Part shown: positions 57,543-64,000 of the stretch, piece after piece | Position numbering within the stretch: position 1 is the stretch's first letter | Layout: the number at the start of each line of letters is the position of its first letter | From: Pantoea latae | GTDB taxonomy: Bacteria > Pseudomonadota > Gammaproteobacteria > Enterobacterales > Enterobacteriaceae | Reading direction: 5' to 3' | DNA: 64,000 nucleotides | NCBI RefSeq assembly: GCF_002077695.1 | Contig: NZ_MWUE01000007.1 | Coordinates: 1-64,000 of the forward strand | The notes under the pieces: generated by a model | Database searches by the model: none | Seen by the model: the letters and a program-made list of their open reading frames with translations, nothing else | Told to the model about the DNA's origin: nothing | Made by a program: the position numbers and the translations under genes

Positions 57543-57812
57543 TTAGCGACGCAGACCCAGGCTTTCGATCAGGCTGGTGTAGCGAGCAACGTCTTTACGC
57601 TTCAGGTAGTCCAGCAGCTTACGACGCTGGGATACCATGCGCAGCAGACCGCGACGGCTGTGGTGGTCTTTTTTGTGCTCAGAGAAGTGACCCTGCAGGT
57701 GGTTAATCTGAGCAGTCAGCAGTGCAACCTGAACTTCAGTTGAACCGCTGTCGTTAGCGCCACGACCGTATTTGGCAACGATCTCTGCTTTAGCTTCTAC
57801 GCTTAGAGACAT
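57543..57812 (-). CDS. rpsO: 30S ribosomal protein S15
   Basis: An 89-residue primary 16S rRNA-binding protein. [42 protein letters not shown] and [23 protein letters not shown] are essentially the E. coli sequence. In E. coli S15 represses its own translation through a pseudoknot over its ribosome site; the GAGTTTATT context upstream of the ATG looks similar. Confidence 0.98.
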   Translation of the reverse strand: MSLSVEAKAEIVAKYGRGANDSGSTEVQVALLTAQINHLQGHFSEHKKDHHSRRGLLRMVSQRRKLLDYLKRKDVARYTSLIESLGLRR

Positions 57813-57931
57813 AATAAACTCCAGTAATAAATGAATGTATGGGTGCCGATCTCTAATTCAGCTACCCGCTTTAAAGCCGCGCTATTCTACTCTTCGCCCG
57901 ATGGCAACGCAAATGGGACGTTAAGCTAAGG

Positions 57932-58876
57932 TTACGCGGGATACTCCACCACCAGACGACGCGGCGCGACGCGTCCGTCGTCGGCGATTTCCGCCATGCC
58001 GATAAATTTCTGCGCATCGCCTTCGGTGACGCGCACCAGCCCGCTTTGCGGCGCATCTGCAGCCTGAACCGGCATGCCTTGCTTAAACGAGGCGGCAGCA
58101 GCGGCAGAGATATTCACCTGCGGAAAATCTTCCGCCGGGCTGTCCATCGGCAGCAGCAGCGCGTCAAGCGGCGCGTAGTCCGGCGTCTCCGCCGCGTTGA
58201 CCGTTGCCGCTATCGCCTGCAGCTGCTCCAGCGTCATCATCTTCTCAATCGGGTAGCGCGCCACCTGCAAACGACGCAGCATAATAACGTGTGCGCCGCA
58301 GCCGAGCTTTTCGCCCAGATCGTCGATGATGGTGCGAATATAGGTGCCTTTGGAAACGTGAATTTCCAGCTCCAGCTCACTGCCTTCCCAGCGGATAAAC
58401 TGCAGCTCGAACACGGTGATCGGACGCGCGTCGCGCGGCACGGTAATGCCTTCGCGCGCGTACTCATAGAGCTTGCGCCCCTGATACTTCAGCGCCGAAA
58501 ACATGGTCGGCACCTGCATCGTCTCGCCGCGGAAACTCTCCAGCGCCGCATCCAGATCCGCCTGGCTAAAGGTCACCGGACGGGTCTCGATCAGATTGCC
58601 GTCGGCGTCGGAGGTGTCGGTGCGCTCGCCGAGGCGTGCGATGACGCGATAGCGTTTATCCGAGTCGAGCAGGTACTGAGAAAACTTGGTGGCTTCGCCG
58701 AGGCAGATCGGCAGCATGCCGGTCGCCAGCGGATCGAGCGCGCCGGTATGGCCCGCCTTGTTAGCGTTGAACAGGCGCTTTACTTTTTGCAGCACATCGT
58801 TAGACGACGCGCCCTGCTGTTTATCCAGCAGGAACACGCCGTGGACGTCGCGACCGCGACGACGAGGACGACTCAT
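57932..58876 (-). CDS. truB: tRNA pseudouridine(55) synthase TruB
   Basis: Makes pseudouridine 55 in the T-loop of tRNAs, 314 residues. The catalytic aspartate is D48 in [19 protein letters not shown]-type C-terminal domain (about 250-314) is present. Its start overlaps the rbfA stop by one base (TAATG), so the two are coupled. rpsO follows about 120 bp downstream. Confidence 0.97.
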   Translation of the reverse strand: MSRPRRRGRDVHGVFLLDKQQGASSNDVLQKVKRLFNANKAGHTGALDPLATGMLPICLGEATKFSQYLLDSDKRYRVIARLGERTDTSDADGNLIETRPVTFSQADLDAALESFRGETMQVPTMFSALKYQGRKLYEYAREGITVPRDARPITVFELQFIRWEGSELELEIHVSKGTYIRTIIDDLGEKLGCGAHVIMLRRLQVARYPIEKMMTLEQLQAIAATVNAAETPDYAPLDALLLPMDSPAEDFPQVNISAAAAASFKQGMPVQAADAPQSGLVRVTEGDAQKFIGMAEIADDGRVAPRRLVVEYPA

Positions 58877-59283
58877 TAGTCCTCCTTGTCATCTTCCGCC
58901 GGGTTTTCACCGCGACGCTCGACATCGTTCCGGATCACATTAGAGACCAGGTTCGACATGCGCATACCTTCAATCAGCGAGTTATCGTAGAAGAAGGTCA
59001 GCTCCGGCACGATGCGCAGACGCATCGCCTTGCCGAGCAGGATACGAATATAGCCAGACGCCTCTTTCAGCGCTTTCAGGCCGTTTTTCACCGCATCCTC
59101 ATCTTTATCGTTGAGGAAGGTGACAAATACTTTGGCATAAGCGAGATCGCGCGACACTTCCACGCCGGATACCGTCACCATCATGCCGAGACGCGGATCT
59201 TTAATCTCGCGCTGCAGAATGATGGCGATCTCTTTTTGCAGCTCCTGCGACACGCGCTGTGGACGGCCAAATTCTTTCGCCAT
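58876..59283 (-). CDS. rbfA: 30S ribosome-binding factor RbfA
   Basis: A cold-shock 30S maturation factor with a type II KH fold, 135 residues. The start [33 protein letters not shown] and the segment [27 protein letters not shown] are characteristic. The ATG at 59283 follows GGAGAGATGATT; a codon two positions upstream is less likely. The C-terminal acidic tail is normal. Confidence 0.97.
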   Translation of the reverse strand: MAKEFGRPQRVSQELQKEIAIILQREIKDPRLGMMVTVSGVEVSRDLAYAKVFVTFLNDKDEDAVKNGLKALKEASGYIRILLGKAMRLRIVPELTFFYDNSLIEGMRMSNLVSNVIRNDVERRGENPAEDDKED

Positions 59284-59348
59284 AATCATCTCTCCAAAAT
59301 AATTCGGGAGGCCAGCGGCCTCCCAAATTGCAACACATCGCGTAATGC

Positions 59349-62036
59349 TTATTCGATGGTGCGCTTAACTTCAATCACTTCGAACACTTCGATCATATCG
59401 CCAACGCGAACGTCGTTGTAGTTCTTCACGCCGATACCACATTCCATGCCGTTACGCACTTCGTTGACGTCATCTTTGAAGCGACGCAGAGATTCCAGCT
59501 CGCCTTCATAGATAACCACGTTGTCGCGCAGGACGCGGATCGGGTTGTGACGTTTGATGTTGCCTTCGGTGACCATACAGCCCGCGATCGCGCCAAACTT
59601 CGGTGACTTGAACACGTCACGCACTTCCGCCAGACCGATAATCTGCTGTTTGAACTCCGGCGCCAGCATACCGCTCATCGCCGCTTTCACTTCGTCGATC
59701 AGATTATAGATGACGGAGTAGTAACGCAGGTCAACGTTTTCAGCATCGATGACGCGACGCGCAGAGGCATCAGCACGCACGTTGAAGCCGAGGATAATGG
59801 CGTTGGAGGCCGCGGCCAGCGTTGCGTCGGTTTCGGTGATCCCACCAACGCCCGAACCGATAATCTTCACCTTCACTTCGTCGGTGGAGAGTTTCAGCAG
59901 CGAGTCGGAGATCGCTTCCACAGAGCCCTGGACGTCGGACTTCAGCACGATGTTCAGCTCGGAGACTTCGCCTTCGGTCATGTTGGCGAACATGTTCTCC
60001 AGCTTCGCCTTCTGCTGACGCGCCAGTTTCACTTCGCGGAACTTGCCCTGACGATAGAGTGCGACTTCACGCGCTTTCTTCTCGTCACGCACCACGGTCG
60101 CTTCGTCGCCCGCTGCCGGCACGCCGGAGAGGCCAAGGATTTCCACCGGAATAGAGGGACCCGCTTCCAGCACTTCACGGCCCAGTTCGTCACGCATCGC
60201 ACGCACACGGCCATATTCGAAGCCGCACAGCACGATGTCGCCTTTGTTCAGGGTACCTTCGCGCACCAGCACGGTAGCGACCGGACCACGACCTTTATCC
60301 AGGAAGGATTCGATTACCACGCCGCTCGCCATGCCTTCACGGATCGCGGTCAGCTCCAGCACTTCCGCCTGCAGCAGAATGGCGTTCAGCAGATCGTCGA
60401 TGCCGGTGCCGGCTTTCGCCGAGACGTTGACGAACATGTTTTCGCCGCCCCACTCTTCCGGAATGATGCCGTACTGGGTCAGTTCGTTCTTCACGCGATC
60501 CGGATCGGCTTCCGGCTTATCGATTTTGTTGACGGCAACCACCACCGGCACGCCCGCTGCTTTCGCATGCTGGATTGCTTCGATGGTCTGCGGCATCACG
60601 CCGTCGTCAGCCGCCACCACGAGGATAACGATATCCGTCGCCTGCGCACCACGCGCACGCATCGCGGTAAACGCGGCGTGGCCCGGGGTATCCAGGAAGG
60701 TGATCATGCCGTTGTCGGTTTCAACGTGGTAAGCACCGATATGCTGGGTAATGCCGCCCGCTTCGCCAGAGGCGACTTTGGTTGAACGGATGTAGTCCAG
60801 CAGCGAGGTTTTACCGTGGTCGACGTGGCCCATGATGGTCACGACCGGCGCGCGGGATTCCTGCGCAGCGTCGGTGTCGCGATCGCTCATTACCGCTTCT
60901 TCCAGCTCGTTCTCGCGGCGCAGGATCACTTTGTGACCCATCTCTTCCGCAACCAGCTGAGCCGTTTCCTGATCGATCACCTGGTTGATGGTCGCCATCG
61001 CGCCCATCTTCATCATCGCTTTGATGACCTGGGAACCTTTCACCGCCATTTTGTTCGCCAGTTCGGCTACGGTGATGGTTTCGCCGATGATAACGTCGCG
61101 GTTAACCACCTGAGCGGGTTTGTTGAAGCCCTGCTGCAGCGCGCTCGGTTTACGATGCTTGCCGCCTTTGCCGCCGCGAATCTGCGCGCGCGCTTCTTCA
61201 CGATCGGTTTTGGCTTCAGAGTGCTTGTTGCCTTTTTTCGCCGGACGCGCCGCTTTAGCGGTGGTGCGCGCACGCGCGCGACCCGCTTCTACCTGACGGT
61301 CGTTTTCGTCTTCCGCCTGACGGGCATGAGTTGAAGTGGTGACGTGATAGTCGCCCTTATCTTCTTCCTCAGGTTTTTCCCATTCAGCCGATTTTTCTTC
61401 AGCCAGGCGGCGCGCTTCTTCAGCAACGCGGCGAGCGTCCTCTTCCAGCTTACGGCGCGCTTCTTCTTCCGCTTTACGCTTCAGTTCAGCCGCTTCCGCT
61501 TCGCGACGGGCTTTGTCGGACTGCGCAGCCTTGGTCATATCGTCGGTTTGATGATTCGTCACTTTTTCTTTTTCCGCTGCTTCACGCTTCGCCTTTTCAG
61601 CGGCTTCGCGCTTGGCTTTCTCTTCGGCATCACGTTGCGCTTTTTCTTCAGCTTCGCGACGGGCTTGTTCTTCCGCCTCGCGTTGCGCCTTTTCTTCCGC
61701 TTCACGCTGAGCCTGGGCTTCTGCTTCTGCCTGTTCAGCTTCCGCATCACCTTTTACATAGGTGCGCTTTTTGCGGACTTCGATTTGCACCGATTTACTT
61801 TTACCCCCGGTGCCTGGGATATTCAAGGTACTGCGTGTCTTACGCTGCAATGTTAACTTGCTTGAGCCGGTCTGACCATGCTCGCGATTGAGGTGAGACA
61901 GTAAAGTTTCTTTCTCTTGCTGCGTGACCGCGTCGTTCTCCGACTTGCGGATCCCTGCGTCAGCGAATTGCTGAACCAGGCGATCGACCGGGGTCTGAAT
62001 CTCTGCGGCCAGCGATTTTACGGTTACATCTGTCAT
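59349..62036 (-). CDS. infB: Translation initiation factor IF-2
   Basis: The GTPase that recruits fMet-tRNA to the 30S subunit, 895 residues. The N-terminal domain (1-50) is followed by a long charged region rich in KREAEE repeats (about 97-215), then the G domain ([27 protein letters not shown]) and the C-terminal tRNA-binding domains. Alternative starts known from E. coli are conserved: GTG at 61562 (codon 159) and ATG at 61538 (codon 167) would give the shorter IF2-beta and gamma forms. It lies between nusA and rbfA in the usual operon. Confidence 0.98.
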   Translation of the reverse strand: MTDVTVKSLAAEIQTPVDRLVQQFADAGIRKSENDAVTQQEKETLLSHLNREHGQTGSSKLTLQRKTRSTLNIPGTGGKSKSVQIEVRKKRTYVKGDAEAEQAEAEAQAQREAEEKAQREAEEQARREAEEKAQRDAEEKAKREAAEKAKREAAEKEKVTNHQTDDMTKAAQSDKARREAEAAELKRKAEEEARRKLEEDARRVAEEARRLAEEKSAEWEKPEEEDKGDYHVTTSTHARQAEDENDRQVEAGRARARTTAKAARPAKKGNKHSEAKTDREEARAQIRGGKGGKHRKPSALQQGFNKPAQVVNRDVIIGETITVAELANKMAVKGSQVIKAMMKMGAMATINQVIDQETAQLVAEEMGHKVILRRENELEEAVMSDRDTDAAQESRAPVVTIMGHVDHGKTSLLDYIRSTKVASGEAGGITQHIGAYHVETDNGMITFLDTPGHAAFTAMRARGAQATDIVILVVAADDGVMPQTIEAIQHAKAAGVPVVVAVNKIDKPEADPDRVKNELTQYGIIPEEWGGENMFVNVSAKAGTGIDDLLNAILLQAEVLELTAIREGMASGVVIESFLDKGRGPVATVLVREGTLNKGDIVLCGFEYGRVRAMRDELGREVLEAGPSIPVEILGLSGVPAAGDEATVVRDEKKAREVALYRQGKFREVKLARQQKAKLENMFANMTEGEVSELNIVLKSDVQGSVEAISDSLLKLSTDEVKVKIIGSGVGGITETDATLAAASNAIILGFNVRADASARRVIDAENVDLRYYSVIYNLIDEVKAAMSGMLAPEFKQQIIGLAEVRDVFKSPKFGAIAGCMVTEGNIKRHNPIRVLRDNVVIYEGELESLRRFKDDVNEVRNGMECGIGVKNYNDVRVGDMIEVFEVIEVKRTIE

Positions 62037-62053
62037 GCTGTTCCTTCCTGTTA

Positions 62054-63541
62054 TTACGCGTCATCGCCGAACCAGCAGATATTTCGCGCGGCCATAATCA
62101 GCGCGCCGGCTTGCTCATCATTCAGCCCTTCAATATCCGTCAGGTCGTCGACACCTTGCTCGGCGAGATCTTCCAGCGTGCAAACGCCTTTCGCCGCCAG
62201 GCGGTACGCCAGCGTACGATCCAGGCCGTCGAGATTCAGAAGATCCTCAGCAGGCTCCTGATTACCACGGCTCTCTTCTTTCGCCAGCGCCAGGGTGGTT
62301 AACGCATTTTTGGCTCGTTCACGCAGGGCTTCTACGGTCTCTTCGTCCAGACCATCAACGTCCAGCAGCTCGTTGATCGGCACGTATGCCAGCTCTTCCA
62401 GCGAAGAGAAGCCCTCTTCCACCAGTACGGTGGCGAACTCTTCGTCGATGTCGAGATGTTTAGTAAACATATCGATAGCAGCATGCGCTTCGGCCTGGTG
62501 TTTCGCCTGCAGATCATCGACGGTCATCACGTTCAGCTCCCAGCCGCTCAGCTGTGAAGCCAGACGCACGTTTTGGCCGTTACGGCCGATCGCCTGAGCC
62601 AGATTGCCGGCTTCAACAGCGATATCCATAGTGTGGTTATCTTCGTCAACCACAATCGACGCCACGTCGGCCGGGGCCATGGCGTTAATTACAAACTGCG
62701 CCGGGTTGTCGTCCCACAGCACGATATCGATACGCTCGCCGCCCAGCTCGCTGGAAACGGCCTGCACGCGCGCGCCGCGCATGCCGACGCAGGCGCCGAC
62801 CGGATCGATGCGTTTGTCGTTGGTTTTCACCGCGATTTTAGCGCGTGAGCCCGGATCGCGAGCCGCCGCTTTAATCTCGATGACTTCTTCGCCGATTTCC
62901 GGCACCTCAATGCGGAACAGTTCGATCAGCATTTCCGGCTTCGAGCGAGTCACGAACAGCTGCGCGCCGCGCGCTTCCGGACGAACGGCGTACAGCACGC
63001 CGCGAATACGGTCGCCCGGGCGGAAATTCTCACGCGGCAGCATATCTTCACGCAAAATCACCGCTTCGGCGTTGCTGCCGAGATCCAGGGTGATATTGTC
63101 GCGGTTTACTTTCTTCACCACGCCGGTGATGATTTCGCCTTCGTGCTGGCGGAACTGATCGACCACCATCGCGCGCTCAGCTTCGCGCACTTTCTGGACG
63201 ATAACCTGTTTCGCGGTCTGGGTGGTGATGCGGTCAAAGGTGACCGATTCGATCTGATCCTCGACGTAGTCGCCCAGATTGAACGCTTCATCCTCGAAGC
63301 GGGCTGCTTCCAGCGTGATCTCGCGCGTCGGCTGCGTCACTTCTTCTACGATTTCCCAACGACGGAACGTATCGAAGTCGCCGCTTTTACGGTCGATGCT
63401 GACGCGAACGTCAATCTCTTGCTCGTACTTCTTCTTGGTTGCAGTTGCCAGCGCGCTCTCCAGCGCTTCGAAGATTTTCTCACGCGGCAGGGCTTTTTCG
63501 TTAGAAACGGCTTCTACAACAGCTAAGATCTCTTTGTTCAT
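62054..63541 (-). CDS. nusA: Transcription termination/antitermination factor NusA
   Basis: An RNA polymerase-binding elongation factor, 495 residues as in E. coli. It has an N-terminal RNAP-binding domain (1-125), S1 (about 135-200), KH1 and KH2 (about 200-345; [14 protein letters not shown] and [13 protein letters not shown]), and two acidic repeats (about 360-490). The ATG at 63541 lies in the same context as in E. coli (GAGGCTAACCAGG). Five extra in-frame codons upstream are not used. Confidence 0.98.
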   Translation of the reverse strand: MNKEILAVVEAVSNEKALPREKIFEALESALATATKKKYEQEIDVRVSIDRKSGDFDTFRRWEIVEEVTQPTREITLEAARFEDEAFNLGDYVEDQIESVTFDRITTQTAKQVIVQKVREAERAMVVDQFRQHEGEIITGVVKKVNRDNITLDLGSNAEAVILREDMLPRENFRPGDRIRGVLYAVRPEARGAQLFVTRSKPEMLIELFRIEVPEIGEEVIEIKAAARDPGSRAKIAVKTNDKRIDPVGACVGMRGARVQAVSSELGGERIDIVLWDDNPAQFVINAMAPADVASIVVDEDNHTMDIAVEAGNLAQAIGRNGQNVRLASQLSGWELNVMTVDDLQAKHQAEAHAAIDMFTKHLDIDEEFATVLVEEGFSSLEELAYVPINELLDVDGLDEETVEALRERAKNALTTLALAKEESRGNQEPAEDLLNLDGLDRTLAYRLAAKGVCTLEDLAEQGVDDLTDIEGLNDEQAGALIMAARNICWFGDDA

Positions 63542-63565
63542 CCTGGTTAGCCTCAATCCGGACTT

Positions 63566-64000
63566 TTAAAAGTGGGGGACCAGGTTCGCTTTCTGAATAT
63601 TGCTCAGCGCGAACACCTCATCTTTACCCTCAACGGTCACCGTCACCATCTCGCCGTCAACCGACTTGATGATGCCCTGCCACTTGCGGCGGTTCTGTAC
63701 CGCCATGCGCAGGACCAGACTGACTTCTTCGCCGGTATACCGCACGTAGTGTTCTGCGGTAAACATCGGGCGATCCAGTCCCGGTGAGGAGACTTCAAGG
63801 TTGTAAGCCACGGTGATGGGATCTTCCACATCCAGCACCGCGCTTACCTGGTGGCTGACATCCGCGCAATCATCGACATTGATGCCATCTTCACTATCAA
63901 TATAGATGCGCAGGGTTGATGTGCGACCGCGAACGAATTCAATACCGACCAGTTCATAGCCGAGCGCTTCTACCGGAGCCGATACCAGCTCTGTCAATTT
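63566..64000 (-). CDS. rimP: Ribosome maturation factor RimP (5' end outside window)
   Basis: A 30S maturation factor, first gene of the rimP-nusA-infB operon. 144 codons are visible, reading [39 protein letters not shown] and onward to [15 protein letters not shown]. coli RimP has 150 residues, so only about six N-terminal codons lie beyond position 64000. A TTG at 63997 would read as an internal start but is the leucine of the KLTEL segment. 24 bp separate its stop from nusA. Confidence 0.95.
   Translation of the reverse strand, partial: KLTELVSAPVEALGYELVGIEFVRGRTSTLRIYIDSEDGINVDDCADVSHQVSAVLDVEDPITVAYNLEVSSPGLDRPMFTAEHYVRYTGEEVSLVLRMAVQNRRKWQGIIKSVDGEMVTVTVEGKDEVFALSNIQKANLVPHF

Noticed and set aside
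63997..63997. TTG start for rimP inside the window
   Set aside because: The codon corresponds to Leu in the conserved KLTEL segment; the real start is beyond 64000.

Overview
The window reads as chromosome of an Erwiniaceae-type enterobacterium (Pantoea / Mixta / Erwinia relatives). Housekeeping proteins are close to their E. coli counterparts and sit in enterobacterial order. The additional miaE and a membrane-bound gluconate 2-dehydrogenase triad fit that family better than E. coli. The genus is an inference.

Region 1 (1 to about 13.3 kb) is a lower-GC accessory island inserted at the 3' end of tRNA-Leu(CAA) (leuX, 13319-13403). Beside the tRNA lies a P4-type tyrosine integrase disabled by two frameshifts. 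The cargo looks defensive. From right to left it holds: a DNA adenine methyltransferase / superfamily II helicase / T5orf172 GIY-YIG nuclease operon; a pair made of an unknown protein and an XRE-ImmA/IrrE metallopeptidase; and a two-gene Septu-like system in which the ATPase carries its own HNH domain and is followed by a second, separate HNH protein. The window opens inside a heptamer tandem array (TGGCAGT, at least 18 copies) followed by inverted copies. The left end of the island lies outside the window.

Region 2 (13.4-28.3 kb) is core-like but variable. It holds yjjA, a MocR-type regulator divergent from an azoreductase and an AhpD-like gene, an uncharacterised acidic protein, marC, the three-subunit gluconate 2-dehydrogenase (periplasmic oxidation of gluconate to 2-ketogluconate), an orphan family-5 solute-binding protein, yjgR, yjiN and an Rpn-family nuclease.

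Region 3 (28.4-43.7 kb) corresponds to the E. coli 96-minute segment: lptG-lptF (lipopolysaccharide export), pepA, holC, valS, yjgM, miaE, rraB, argF (with two ARG boxes), the pyrL leader with attenuator and pyrBI, ridA, and nrdDG (with tandem NrdR-box-like sites).

Region 4 (43.7-64.0 kb) corresponds to the E. coli 71-minute segment: yraR, yhbO, yhbP, yhbQ, yhbS, ubiT, ubiU, ubiV and yhbW, then an AraC regulator / SDR pair where E. coli has mtr. The large translation and RNA-decay run follows on the minus strand: rimP (cut by the window end), nusA, infB, rbfA, truB, rpsO, pnp, nlpI, the small gene yrbN and deaD. The junction of regions 3 and 4 (nrdG against yraR, overlapping stop codons) joins two segments that are far apart in E. 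coli.

The most promising places for undescribed biology are the duplicated-HNH Septu-like operon, the unknown/XRE-ImmA pair with its 13-bp palindromic operator candidate, the methyltransferase-helicase-nuclease cassette with a repeated acidic motif in its nuclease, the SDR that lacks its catalytic Ser and Tyr, and the 104-bp structured inverted repeat downstream of marC.
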